Positions 36,386 to 48,900 of a stretch of DNA of 64,000 nucleotides are shown piece by piece. The stretch's first letter is position 1. Each line of letters begins with the position of its first letter. The DNA comes from Gyrodactylus bullatarudis (Eukaryota; Platyhelminthes; Monogenea; Gyrodactylidea; Gyrodactylidae): contig SSNU01000098.1 of NCBI GenBank assembly GCA_012064415.1, forward strand, positions 140,115 to 204,114. Reading direction: 5' to 3'. A model generated the notes under the pieces. The model searched no databases. It was given only the letters and a program-made list of their open reading frames with translations, and was not told the origin of the DNA. Position numbers and translations under genes: made by a program.

Positions 36386-37300
36386 GTGAAGCTCTTTGAT
36401 CCATCTGTTTCATTTCATTATAAACTTTCTTTAATAATTCTACATTTTCATCAAAGGCATGTGAACAAGCCAATTGAATTTTGGCAAGAGTTTCTTTTTA
36501 TTGATGAGGTTTATTTCGTGGACAGTGCAACCACAAGAACGTCGAAATTTATCTGGACTTGGGTCGGGTCAGATGAACAGTGCGAACGAAGACCCTGTGT
36601 AAAAACTGCTGTCCGTCAAATGTTCCTTGGAGTTATTCGCTTTAATCATCTTCCTTTGCTACTTCCTGACACAACCCCCGGAGGAATGACTAGTGAGGAT
36701 TTTGTAAGAATGTTTGACCAAGCCCTCCAAGAAATACTCACTGATTACGTTCGTTATGATCTTCCGTATGATCGAAATGAATCATTCGAGGAGATTGCTG
36801 ATGAGGGTTAGTGCTTATTTATTGATTAATTTTAGTATGAAACTAAGAATTTCATATTTAGAATCATCTGAGGACGATGAAAAGGTTGTCAATAGAATAG
36901 AATGGGACACAGATGACAAGGAGGTTGTCCAAGGTGTCCAAAGAATGCCAGTTCCCTTTCTTGCAGCCAATCAGCCTATCGTGAGGGTCATTTCTGATAA
37001 TGCACGAGTTCATACGTCGCCTGTCACTAGAAGATTTTATGAAGAAAATGAGATAGAGAGAATTGATTGGCTGGCGTGCTCATCAGATTTGAACCCGATC
37101 GAGAATCTGTTTGGCCTATTGAAACGGCTCTGGTCTCGTCATGCTGCTGGAAACCCAATAGCCGAGAAAGGCTATTAGAGATTATCAAAGAGATTGTGCG
37201 TCTATCGGAGGTCCAGAGGTCAATCAATAGCAGCATTAGTTCAATGCAAAGAAGACTACAAGCTGTTATTAAGGCCAATGGTGGATACACCAAATATTGA
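36386..37300 (+). pseudogene. Tc1/mariner-type (DDE) transposase, incomplete
   Basis: The frame starts within the catalytic domain: PIEFWQEFLFIDEVYFVDSA carries the first acidic residue (I-D-E). After a phase-consistent 55-nt intron (36807-36861) it continues to VRVISDNARVHTSPVTRRFY (second Asp) and LACSSDLNPIENLFGLLKRL (the D-L-N-P-I-E-N box with the third acidic residue). A frameshift near 37150-37165 moves the C-terminus to another frame: RERLLEIIKEIVRLSEVQRS, then MQRRLQAVIKANGGYTKY, the usual Tc1-type ending. No N-terminal helix-turn-helix domain is visible upstream. An intron within a transposase is unusual but the DNA on both sides reads well. No terminal repeats identified. Confidence 0.8.
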
Positions 37301-37524
37301 ACTATTCTTATTCATTGTGTATTATTTTATTAATTAGTTATTTTGTAAAGAAAATCTGCCATTTCAAGTTTATTTTTTCAAATAAAAATTCATTTTATTC
37401 TAACTAACTGGTTTATTGTATCCTCAAATCACTCGATTGATAGGAATCTTTTGTATTTGTTCAGATAAATTTTCTTGAATTATTCAGGCACGTTTGAGGC
37501 ATTAATCGCTAATATTGAGAGAAA

Positions 37525-37682
37525 TGGTAAGTAGCTTTAACAATCTACTTGGGTCTGACGCAATATTCTCTGTTCCATCCAATATAGACCACATTCTTAA
37601 AAATTCTACTAATTTCTACTGATTATTGCTCGTTTTGAAGTTTATATTTTCTTTGATCCATCTGTTTCATTTCATTAATCAG
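37525..37682 (+). repeat. Scrambled duplicate of PRA1 exon 1 and transposase flank
   Basis: Three blocks from upstream occur here joined together: 37527-37590 copies the PRA1 exon 1 region near 35390-35450 (agctttaacaatctacttgg...tgttccatccaatatag), the middle (gattattgctcgttttgaag) copies 36057-36080, and the last (ctttgatccatctgtttcat) copies 36393-36420. The order is kept but the intervening DNA is deleted, so this is an internally deleted tandem duplicate of about 1 kb. Confidence 0.8.
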
Positions 37683-37976
37683 CCTTTAATTAATCGAATA
37701 TAGAACTTGGTTTTGACTTTGTGCATAGTTTAAACTTTAGCACAGTCCTTATAATAATTATTAAAGAAGAAATCTTTTGTAAAAGATCTTGGAAAAATAC
37801 CCAAGAAATTGCCCAAAAAAGACCTGATGTCAATGTGTGTATTTAAGATTTCAGACCGAATCCACTTACCTAGAACTTCTAAGTCCTAGATGTTGGTATT
37901 TTTCTGACTAAATTGATATTATAATATGAACTACTATTTATTTATAAATTATTGTACAACTAAAATGGAAAAATAA

Positions 37977-40900
37977 TTAGATTATTTCCCCTTGAATCAA
38001 CTGAAGTCTTGATAAAAGACTTTCAGAACTTGAATTTTCTTGCCCATCTTGTAGAAACTCAACCTTGTATAGCTGCGAGAGAATGACAATTTCTCCTTAC
38101 CTGACCAAGATGAGAATAACTTCTGATAGCCAGGTCAACAGATCCATTCTCAATAGCCCATCCTGCTAAAATCGACCAAATTGCATTTCTTCTCTTCATG
38201 CTTGCTAAATGCTCAACTTCCTCTATTTTATTCATTTTCAAAAGTTTCTTGGCCAAAATATTCTCGGTTGAGAGTCCGACTCGGAAGAAGACTCCATTTG
38301 ATTTATAAAGGAGAATTTGATAATCGGAAAATTCAATCATCTTCAAAGTCTCATTCGGGGAGGAACTTTATCTCGAGCTAGTTAAACCTGGAGACTCACT
38401 TGATGAAGAAAGTATCGGAGCACAATTCGTATAGGTTCTTATCAATACCAATGATATTGGGCAAGTAAACTACTTTAACTGTATTTTCCTCCGATAAAAT
38501 GGCCAAAATATTTGTCTCCAAATTGATTGTAATCTGTTTAACATTCCTTTCTGTAAGGGGTAGAATGCAATGTTTTAAATTTCAATTCAGATTGAAAATT
38601 ATAAAATTAATTACCCCCAACCCCCTATTACTCTTCTGGCCCTTTACTAATCAGATTGAAAAAAATTTAAATCAGAATTCTAATACTGAGCTTTTCACGC
38701 AAGCCAATGATTAGCGTTTTATATATTTTTTCAAATGGGTAAAAATTAAATTTCATAACATACCCATTGGAATATGAACTTCTTTTGAGTTGATTAGACT
38801 TGTTGTTATTAAAAATAATTGGCCTCCTTTACTCAGGACCAAGAAACTCATATTGAGCATATCCAAAGTAGGCAGTAGTTTAACTTGTTCTATTGAGTCC
38901 TCAAAGTAAAAAAGTAGCTTGAGAAATGGAGCTGAAAAATGTAGTATTTTAATGATCATTCTTCTTTTAATCTAAATCTAATTGACATGAAGATGATAAT
39001 TTATCTTTTTTACAAAAAACTCAATATTTTTCTCTGAATTCACAGAAAAGAATAATTTTTTGAATTCTAAAACGGAATGAACTAATAAGATGTGGATATT
39101 TTTTTCTGTGAATTCAGAGAAAATTATCGAGTTTTTTGTAAAAATGATAAATCCTCATCTTCATGTCAACTATAGCATTATTTCCATCTTAAGATTACCA
39201 TTAAACATTTTACTTGTTTTTATTTTGAGACTTTCGGGTGTAATAAGATCATCGAAGCTGTATTAATTGATAGAATTTGATAAAAAAATAAAAGGGTTTT
39301 TATGAAATTACGTGCATTTCGATAATTTTCCTATCCTCAATTGATCGTTCATTTTGCAAGTCCACAATGGTTATATCTAGATAAAGATGAAAATGAGCGA
39401 TTTCCTCAAAAAGCTAATTGATTTATGAAGTTGGGAATTAATGATTTTACCATTCCTTTCTCATCAAGAAGTCGAATATAATAAAGACTTTTTGAAATTC
39501 GGATTATCAAGCCCACTTTTACTGACTAAAGAAAAATATTTTCTAATTTAGAGTTCCCGCCATTCCCAGTTTTTCGAACTTTGATTACGATTGATTTCAA
39601 AGAAGTTTATTTAAATTAGATTTCTTGATCATTTTCCCTACTTGAAAATCAATGAAAATTCCTTTTTCTTTTGTAGCGGAGTCTTTTTTGGCTCAATTTG
39701 TTCTTGTGGTAATTTTGACTTTTTAATATTCAATTTAACCTGATTTAGTTTTGGACAATGAATATCCCAAAGATATCATCCCATTTCATCTGCAGAATCA
39801 CTTCACTTTCTGTAGTTGAGGTTACCAAACCAACCAATCGAATACGTCTTTCATCTTATGAATCATAAGTTATGATTCAATATAAGCTTAATTCAGTACG
39901 AGGTCTAAAGAGACCCCAATGTGTCTTATTTTGGGGACGAAATAAGTAAGTTCCCAGTGCAAGGGGGCCTCATAATCAAGATTTTAGAAAGTCTTGATCA
40001 TATTCGAATGCTTGATGAAGAAATGTTGAGTTGTTTTGAAAAATCTTTGATTCCCCTACTATTACTACACATCAATCAACTTTTACATTTTTCAAATAAT
40101 CTATCAACCAGGAGTAGAATCGTTCCATTCTCATCGATGAGTTTATCATTAAAGACATTCATTTCACTATCCAATGAGCTGGGTGTATTATTGGTCTTGT
40201 GTATTTCGACAAGATTTATTTTATTCCTCAGACAACCCTTGTAGTCATATGAACAAATTCTTTCGATGGATAAAAAACAAAATTCTCTAGAAAAGATAGA
40301 AAAGAGTAGAACCTGTTACTTTTTAGACTGAAGAATTTTGACCACATCATTCGATGGAAGATGATAACTGTTTAGAGTGCCATCAGAAAAGCTATAAATG
40401 TAGAACAGGTTCCTTGTAACAAAGATGGCATATTCAAATCCGAATGAATAGTTTCGGATATTTTCATCCAATTTATAAGATTTCTCTGAATCAACTTTAC
40501 AGAGGGAAAATTCATCGAGACAGTTTTCCTTCAGGAAAATAAATGGTCGAATGGTATCGATAGTTTTAATATGAGGTTGAAATTGTATTAGAGAAACTGT
40601 GCCATCTGAAGAGAGTCCAGTTAGATAATAATTCCTGTACAAACTAAGCCAGTAAATTGAATAGATTTGCCCTGAGCCAATATCGAGCTGTTGATAAGGT
40701 CCACTATCGAGGCAAATCATAATTTTATCATAAAGACCAACAGCAAAGTAGATCCCATCTACGGACCAGGTGAGACATGTAATATCATCTGAGAATTTAT
40801 TCGAGATGTAAAGTAACCTTCCATTGTCTCTCCATAATTTGTAGATTCTTGAGTCGCTTGAGCTTACGATTTTGTTATGGACGTTAGACCAGGCTAGGCA

Positions 40901-43900
40901 GGTTATCTCGGCAGTATCTGCGATCCACTAAAATTGAAAAAGGAATAATTTTTTCCATTCCCCTATGTAATCTTACGATTACTTTCTCTCAAAATCATAA
41001 CAAATGAAAATAAAATTTTTAGGCTTATCACATAAGTTTAATTGCAGCTTCATTAAATATTCAAACACACTAAAGGGTTTATTGGAATTATTCCGTTTCT
41101 ACTGGACACTGTTATTCGGTTGGTCTGAATCAATGAACTTAATCAAGACACAGAATTTTAATCCTTGAATTATTCTGATTCTTTTGATATAGATTTTAAT
41201 CAAGAATATTTTGATCACATTTTTTTTTCTATTAAAAAATATAATCTAAGAAGCATATCATATGATTTCAATGTTCTATTATCTTGTTTTAATTGTCTCT
41301 TTACTAAGTTAAGTTATTTGAAAATATCATGGAATTTCAGTATCTTACTTTTCGACTGCTCCTAACTTAAGTAGAGGAAATAGTGAAGTTTGACTATTTA
41401 TGAGCCAACACTGCAGATTTCCCAATGACGAGGTCGATCTGTTATTTTAACTATTCAAAAAACTTATTTTATGATAATTTATTTATAATAATGATTTTCT
41501 TTTAAATTTAATAAATGTATAATTTCAAAGAAAAAAAAAGTTTGACTTATCTGATTGTCAGAACCTTACTGATCAGTTATGGCTCATATCAGATCTGAAA
41601 TTGACTATTCAAAATCTCTCCTTTATTCTCCCCTTCACTAACCAGATGACTAATCGAAATACTTTTCAGACTATCTCTACATTCAATTTTTCTATTGACT
41701 ATATATGGAACCTGCATTTTCAGATTTTATTCAAAAATTTTGTTTTTATTATTCTATAACCAGATTTTATTATTGCCTTATTTGTGTACATTTAAAATTT
41801 TAAATATAAGAACTTATTTCTAACAAAAAAAAATTTCGTAAATCTTGGGATTAAGAAGGCAATTTTAGAGCTTGATATTTGTTTTTTTTGTATTGAAATT
41901 AAATTTGCTATCATATTATATGCGATACGAGCGATATTAAAATTTCATCTATCTCTTTTTTTTGTTAGAAATCAGTTCTGTATTTAAAGTGAAATTCAAT
42001 ATAAAATATGTACAAAAATGAATAAAGTCTAAATAAATTGTGAATCTCATCAAATTCTGTAAAATAAAATAATGAATTATTAAAATCTTGGAGTCTTTGT
42101 AAATAAATGTGATAAGAGATAAATGTTCAGAGACATTGGTTTTAAGCTGAGCTACCGATGACATGAGTGAATTAGAAATAAGAAGATGCCAGATTATTTC
42201 ACAAATAAAAATCTCTATTTCGGGCATACTCATCAGTGTGATACATGCCATATAAATACTGGGTTTACAAGAGAGAATAGAGATGATGTTATTGGTTGAA
42301 ATTTCAACTCAAAATGTACAATTGGTTAATACCTGTTACCAGGTAAGAAATGTTGAATTTATAATTTTGTACAGTTTCAAGGGACAAAGGTAAAAGTCAT
42401 TATAACTATAAATTCAACATTTCTTACCTGGTAACAGGTATTAACCAATTGTACATTTTGAGTTGAAATTTCAACCAATAACATCATCTCTATTCTCTCT
42501 TGTAAAACCAGTATTTATATGGCATGTATCACACTGATGAGTATGCCCGAAATAGAGATCTTTATTTGTGAAATAATCTGGCATCTTCTTATTTCTAAAT
42601 GTGATAAATTGAATCTGAAAATTTAAATCGAAAATTATTCTGGTGGCAACTCAATAATGAAGATCTGGATATAAAAGTGTTTTGGTATAGTCAATTTTAG
42701 ATCTTATGTGGGTCATTATGCATTTAATTGAATATAGATTTGTGCAATTTGATAAGTCATATTTTAAATTTAGATAGTTGTAAAAGGCAAGAAGATAATT
42801 ATTTTTAAACGATGCATTTCTCAGGTTATAGGATTGTTCTATTTTAATCGAATGCTCGGTGAATTGTTTAACAATAAAAGCATATCTGCGGACCCATAAT
42901 GGATTAAGACCCGACGATGAGATGCGGGCATTGTATGAGTTTAAGTCAGGGAAAATTGCATATAGAAAATCACTTTGGATTCTCTCGATTACTCTTGCAT
43001 TGGTTAAATTAATAAGCAATGGTGAGATGTAGTCCAAATGGGATAGTACCAATGATTTAAACGCTTTAATTCTGAAATTAGGGGTTTTAGCAAATTTTAG
43101 GATTGCGAATATCAGCGAAGCAAAGATTAAAGAGAAGAGGACCGATCGTGGAACTTTGAGGGACTCCAGAGTGTATTTCTTCCAAGTTACTAGTGGTTTT
43201 GTTAAATTTGACATATTGTATTCGATTACAAAGAAAATACATTGTTAAATTAATAATATGAGGGTCAATTGAGTGATCTAATAGTTTTTTCTTAATATAC
43301 GAGAATTTGAGTCTATCAAATGCTTTAGATATGTCCAGGTAATGAATAATAATAAAATTTCCTTGATTTAGTAAAGGAAGGGAGTGGTTAAGGAAGGCCA
43401 ATATATTGCTGGAAGTGTTTTTACCATGTAGGAAACCATGTTGGGACTTATCCGGAAATGGTTTAGGGATACTGTTTGAAATTTGGTAAAACAGGTATCA
43501 ATTATTGAGAGGAAAATATTAAGTGAGGAAATAGGCCTTAAATCAGAATATGATGAATAATTTTTGGATTTGGGTATCGGGGTTATTTTAATGATTAGCC
43601 ATTCATCTGGAATGTAGCAACTAGATATAAATTTGTTAAGATAGTAACATAGATGGGAGAGGAAGGGACCTTCTTATTCTCGGTCCTAGGTTCAAACCCT
43701 CCCACACCGGGCACATTGAACACTCTTTCCCTGTTCTCTTATTTGTACTATCATTAATCTAATTCTGTATATTAAAAAAATGTTCGAATTCAAAAAAAAA
43801 ATTAAACTTAGATGCATAAAAAACTCTTCAATTAGGTTTAGGAATCAGAACCCATTTTCTTATAATTTTCATGAAATTAAATGTGAAAAGTCGGTTTCTC

Positions 43901-45273
43901 GGAGGCCCCCTTTGCGTCTGTTCTTGTACGCCATTGAGTGGGGGTCTTTGTCTACCTTATTGTATGGATTTTTTAAGGATTGATCATCCATCCCTCTTGT
44001 TATTTTTTCACACCAATGTTTACTCCTTCAATCAAGTCCTTGTACTCTGCAAAAGGTATAGTTCATTGCAAACACTGATGTTAAATCAAAGCTTACCACA
44101 CAGCAAGACCCCTTGTCAATGGCGTACAAGTTGGCCGAATTTGGGAGAATAATTTTCAAATCCATGGACATACTCATGAGTAGAGGGTTGAAATTTTTTA
44201 TGAGAGAGTCAAACTTGAATACAATTTTTAAGACTTTTAGTGAACAAGTAAATTGAATTCAAATAAATTGATTTTTAATCACTTATCAAGTGTTAAACAA
44301 TTTAATAACAATTCAGTTTCATCAAATTTTGTAAGAATTAAATTGATAAAACCTTGCGAGATGATAAAATCATTTATGAAACCTCATTACACTGAACACT
44401 GTGAACAGTTCAGTGAACACTAGGGTAGAGTGAAATTTTAACCCTCACTTTTGTACTAACTTTTCTGATAAAATTCTAAGTACTGTATTATTTTGTATTA
44501 AAAGCATGTGTCGAAATTGCTTCACCATTTTCTCATTCAGTTTTAAAAATCCAGAACATTGCCGTTCATTTTTCAATAATTCGTTAATACAAAATCACTC
44601 ACACTTATTTGTTTCTCTGATTCTAATGTTCTAACTGATAAATAGAAGCCTTTGACATAAGCTATCCTCTCACAGTTGAAATTCCATGCTAGACACCTAA
44701 GAGGATCTTGGCTTTTATCGATAATTCTTAGTAGAGCATGGTGTTTTGTCCATAACTTCATCAGACCATCATCTCCACCAGAGACAAAAGTTTCTCCATT
44801 CAGAGTAAAACTTAGAACCATTACATCCCTTTTATGGGCTTCAAAAGAATTTGTCTGGTTCAGCTCAAAATCATGAACTGCTACTGACCCAGACGACGTA
44901 CCAACAAGAATTTGTTTAACTCGCGTATTCGACGTGATGCATGTTGGAAGATTATTGATCTTCTTAGTGGCTTTAATCTTTTTAGATATCGGATCATAAA
45001 CTGAGATTAATTTATCACTTGAACCAGCAACTATCAAATCCTGGGATAGGAGTGTGGCACAAAATGTCAGACCTTCATGTGTAATAATATTCTGAGTTAA
45101 GATTTAATATCCACAATTAGGGTTAAATCATATGGTTCAAACGGAAAAAGTAACTCCAATAAAAGGATATGAATCGGATTGTTTTGAACGTGAAAACAAT
45201 TTCTTGATGTCATCGCAGATATACAGTAGTAAACTATGATTAAATATTCATTAAAGTAATTTATTTCATTCAT
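37977..45273 (-). CDS. IFT80: Intraflagellar transport protein 80
   Basis: Eight exons on minus join without phase conflict: 45273-45115, 45091-44603, 40927-40320, 40286-40087, 38931-38764, 38550-38400, 38365-38101 and 38063-37977 (708 codons; human 777). WD40 repeats are clear: DLIVAGSSDKLISVYD, EAHKRDVMVLSFTLNGETFV then GGDDGLMKLW, AWSNVHNKIVSSSDSRIYKL, LTWSVDGIYFAVGLYDK. The second half keeps ICSYDYKGC, TVKVVYLPNIIG, YKSNGVFFRVGL and the helical IWSILAGWAIENGSVDLAIR. IFT80 is an IFT-B subunit needed for cilium assembly. Short introns are 23, 33, 34 and 37 nt; three are swollen to 213, 1155 and 3675 nt, the latter two by a small fold-back, a LINE fragment and other repeats. The protein stops about 100 residues before the usual C-terminus (GEII then TAA), with an AATAAA about 40 nt beyond. 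The start Met at 45273 is the first in frame; a Met 20 codons later is possible. Confidence 0.9.
38975..39182. mobile_element. Minimal fold-back element in an IFT80 intron
   Basis: At about 205 bp this is the smallest complete member: ctaattgacatgaagatgat at the left is mirrored by atcctcatcttcatgtcaac at the right, with ttctctgaattcacagaaaa and ttttctgtgaattcagagaa inside. A left-end fragment of the same family follows at 39408. Confidence 0.7.
42115..42605. mobile_element. Fold-back element, GATGCCAGATTATTTCAC family
   Basis: taagaagatgccagattatt at 42178 is mirrored by aataatctggcatcttctta at 42571. The arms are about 190 bp and nearly identical (caattggttaatacctgtta against taacaggtattaaccaattg) around a spacer of about 55 nt. 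A related element lies at 61235-61490. It sits in the 3.7-kb IFT80 intron beside the LINE fragment. Confidence 0.8.
42651..43680 (-). pseudogene. LINE reverse transcriptase fragment (non-LTR)
   Basis: On minus from 43670: YIPDEWLIIKITPIPKSKNY then YSDLRPISSLNIFLSIID (RT fingers). A frameshift near 43480 leads to KSQHGFLHGKNTSSNILAFL, IIHYLDISKAFDRLKFSYIK (palm motif A) and GVPQSSTIGPLLFNL (motif B). The FADD motif C and surrounding palm are missing: the frame shifts near 43110 directly into AFKSLVLSHLDYISPLLINL, the C-terminal thumb region of the same family, ending at 42651. The type is jockey/CR1-like by motif wording. It is inside an IFT80 intron and is dead through a deletion and frameshifts. 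Confidence 0.85.
43690..44570. other. Intronic sequence with a possible Penelope RT remnant
   Basis: Still within the IFT80 intron. On minus near 44100, LYAIDKGSCCVVSFDLTSVF resembles the V-S-F-D-V-T-S-L-F motif A of Penelope-type reverse transcriptases, but the frame soon closes. gtacgccattgagtg (43928) and caatggcgtacaag (44119) form a short inverted pair. Confidence 0.3.
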
Positions 45274-45411
45274 ATTCGCATTGAACACACTACTATTTTT
45301 ACGGAAAACATGGGCCTGATCGAAATATTTGAATATAAAAGATCAAATTCATGATTATATATTAATAAAATAAAGAGTGAGTTTAAAGCTTAACATCTAA
45401 AATATCAAATC
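45274..45411. promoter_or_regulatory. Bidirectional promoter, IFT80 / small membrane protein
   Basis: 138 bp separates the divergent ATGs at 45273 (minus) and 45412 (plus); the interval is AT-rich and must serve both genes unless one start is further in. Confidence 0.45.
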
Positions 45412-45708
45412 ATGTTTAATGAAAATGTTCCTCCTGAAGTGGACTATGATAAACGATTCCTCATCATGGCAATTGCCTTCATCAGCGTCTTAGTCGCGAC
45501 AATTACTCTTCTAGTATATTGTGAGTTTACTATTAATATATTAAAATCTATTCTTTGATTTAATTCATCTTTAGTCTTGTCTGGATCATCAAGTAAGTTC
45601 AATGAATAGATCATTCTCGTAGCTGCTCCAGCTAGTTCAGTCTCGACAATTTCAGCAACAATTGATACTGTAACAAAGGCTGTTACTGATAGCATAAAGA
45701 AGGATTAA
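45412..45708 (+). CDS. Small single-pass membrane protein
   Basis: Exons 45412-45520, 45575-45592 and 45623-45708 (introns 54 and 30 nt; the middle exon is only 18 nt) join to a 70-codon protein. The N-terminus is acidic (MFNENVPPEVDYDKR), followed by one transmembrane helix (FLIMAIAFISVLVATITLLV) and a Ser/Thr/Ala-rich tail (STAPASSVSTISATIDTVTK) ending KKD. The lack of a preceding signal suggests a signal-anchored protein. The 84-codon minus-strand ORF across exons and introns is a shadow. It is head to head with IFT80 and 237 bp upstream of the TRPA gene on the same strand. No family recognised. Confidence 0.6.
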
Positions 45709-45945
45709 ACATTGGTTTGATTGTTGAGAAATATAAATTATTTTTGTAAAAATATTATTTTCATATTTATACAGCTACTTATAAGTAAAATGAAGAAAAT
45801 TTAAAAAGTACAACTAACGAAAATTTGAACTCAAATTTCAAAATTCTTTTCTCAGATAAATTTAAGCTATGACTTCTGCTTAAAAATTTAAAGTTTTTGT
45901 GTTTGAATTAAATCTTTTCCACTAATTCAAACTTGAATTTAAAAG

Positions 45946-48900
45946 ATGGAAGAAATTCCGTTATTAGATAAAGAGTTGAAAATGCAACCAGGAAGTAACA
46001 CAAATTTGAACGATGTGAAGAAAGTAAGTGATTCATTCTGATCTTAAAGTATATCATCAATGGAAATGAAGTTCAAGTCAAAGAGTTACTGAATAAAACT
46101 CTTCAGATCATGGATCCATTGATTGTTTTAGATTCTAATGGACTGTCGTATCTTCATTATGCAGTTAGACATAACAGGCTTAATATCGTTAAATTACTCG
46201 TTGAATACTTTCAGGCAGGTAAATATCCTTGTGTGTAAAATGCTTGTTTCTTAGATGTAAATATTAAGAGTTCAAAATTGGAAACATGTCTTCATTTAGC
46301 TGCAAAATATTCTCGTAATGAAATCAGAAGCCAAAAGTTCCAAGAGTCAGATAGTTTCGATGGCCATTCAAAATCCTTATTTACTAGTGATGAGTTGGAT
46401 GAAATTCTTTCGAGTATCGCAAATGACACCTTGGACGAAAATCAAATTAAAAGTTTCAAATTTGCTCAACAAAATTTAAACTGTCCGATTGAAGTACTTG
46501 AGAAAATATCTGCAGCTAAATTTGACCATTCGTGTACAGATGATATGGTATATTATCTCTTGAGCAAGAACGCCAATGCTCTCATGGAAGATGAAAACGG
46601 ATCATCGCCCCTTCACATTGCCATAGCCGGAAATAATTTTAATGCTTTTTTGCAGCTTATTTCTCGTTCCATTTCCTCATCCGATGCCAAAGATAAATTC
46701 GGCTTCACTCCTTTACACCAGGCTATGGCATCGATGAATGATTTATACGCAAGAGTCCTAGTTAGTACGATATACAAAGATCAATCTCTCAATTGCTTTG
46801 ATATCTATGGAAATTCTCCAGTATGTTCTATAATTTGAATTTATGAACCTTGTTCTTAGCTTCACATTGCGGCCAAATCTGGTTTCGTTAACAACGCAAG
46901 AGTCTTCATTGAGTCTATCAAGTCTCAATACAGCAGGACTGCGAAAACAAACCCTGTTGAAAGTGTGAGTGTATTTATGATAAAGTAACAGTTTTTGGCC
47001 AACAAAAAGGCCAACAAATGTGGGAATCTTTTTTATTTAAAAAAAAAACCTTGTTTTCTTCAAGAAGAGAAATGAAATGGTATTCTTTGGAATCCGCCTT
47101 ATCCAACGCCAAATTGAATTTTGGACAAAAATTGTTACTCAAGATCAAAATTAGATATGAAAACAGACTATTACCATCAAATTCGTGACAGATCACCCAA
47201 ATTTTGAAGGATTTTAAATTATCAACATTTCATGTATATTCATATATGAAATTGAAATTCAACGATTTGAATCCTTAGATAAAATTCAGCAAATTTGATC
47301 TGGTTGTCAAATCTTAATCTTGAAAAAAGTTTTTTGGCCATTCTGCTATTTTTAGTAAAATAAAAAGTTTCAGCCCTAAGTTCGAAAAATGGAAATCTTA
47401 CGCCATATTTTGCCTTAAAATCTTCGTCATATTCGTCTTCTTGACGAAAAATGTGAGTTTTTTATAAAAATGATAATGTAGATTCCCAACTTCATATCAA
47501 ATAGTAGAAGGGTGAAATGACTTTCTATCCAATTGAAAACCCATTGAAAGATCAAAGATTATGCTTATAATTCTGGTCAATATATTATGCTGATTCTAAC
47601 GTTTTTTAGAAAACACCCATCCACTCTATCAAAGCAAGCACAGATGTTGAGGATTATATGGACATTTTAAATGCTAAAAATACCTTTGGCCAGACTGCCC
47701 TTCATTTGGCAGTTCAGTCGAAGCAATTGGCCCTGGTCCTAGCTCTACTCAAAGAGAATGTCGAAGTGGATCATTTGACAAATCAAAAAGATCATGCTCT
47801 CCATTTGGCATGTCAGGTGGGAAGTCTCGAGATAACCAAGTGTCTCATGACTAAAATTAAAGATGTCAACATTATGAACAATAGCGGGATGACACCTCTT
47901 CACCTGGGTGTGCATAGTAAAAATGTTGGCCTTGTCAAATATCTCCTTGAAAAGGGTTGTAAGCTCGAGGCTAAAAATAGTGACGCTCAGACTCCGCTAT
48001 GCCTGGCACTGAAGATGAATTTGAGGGACATTGCAAACCTTCTAATGGATAAGGGAGCCTCGTTGAGGGTTTTCGATAAAAAATTGAATACTCCGTTGCA
48101 TTTAGCTGTGGCCAATGGATCCTTTGAATGTACTCAGCTGATCTTGGATTCTGATGAAGGTAAAAAGACAATAAATCGTCTGAACTCATCTAAAAACTCC
48201 CCGATTCACATTGCTATTGAAAAGGGACAAAATGAAATTTTTGAAGTAAGAAATTAGATTTTAACAAACTCTTTTTTCAAAGATGTTAATCGACCTAGGT
48301 GCAAATATCTACGCAAAGAATTACGATGGATGCTTTCCAATACACCTTGCAACTAAGAAAGGTCTCAATCAGTAAGTTATCTAAAAGTTAGATAGGTTGA
48401 GAAACTTTGAGCATGTCTTCATAGCTATTCTCGATTGGCAATTTTATGATATTTACAAAATCTCATTTTTTCATCAACACCTCTCACAGAAGAAAAAATT
48501 TTTGTGGAAAAAATTGAAGACATTTCGATTTTTTAAACTTTGTGTTGAAATTTTTGTGAAAAGGTGTGAAAAGGATCACCAATAGATTTTGTTTCATTTG
48601 TCTAATTTAAAAAAATGGAAAAGTCAGGCCAACTCGAAATTTTTATGTCGCATTCCTTCTTAAATCGGTGAAAGTCTGCCTTATATATATTTTTATCGTA
48701 GAATCGTTTTCTCTCGCTGACCAATGAATCATTTTGGCTGTAAACCTCTAACACCTAGCTCAAATGCATTATCAAATGTCTTCAAGAACCACAGTAATCA
48801 ATGTTTTCATCTCTCTATAGAGAGAAATGACTCAGACACTTTCATGCATCACTCAAAGAATTCTTCTAAAACAAGTGTATTGTGTTATCAGAATACATAG

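Noticed and set aside
36105..36473. Minus-strand ORF of 122 codons
   Set aside because: It overlaps the Tc1/mariner-type transposase start and its flank on the other strand, and has no recognisable motif.
43680..43730. ggttcaaaccctccca looked like a tRNA T-arm
   Set aside because: The T-stem pairs poorly and no D-arm, anticodon arm or acceptor stem fits around it.
45444..45695. Minus-strand ORF of 83 codons
   Set aside because: It is the shadow of the three-exon plus-strand membrane protein gene, which has good splice sites and a start codon.
47971..48189. Minus-strand ORF of 72 codons
   Set aside because: It lies entirely antisense to the TRPA ankyrin exon 47610-48245 and is a shadow.
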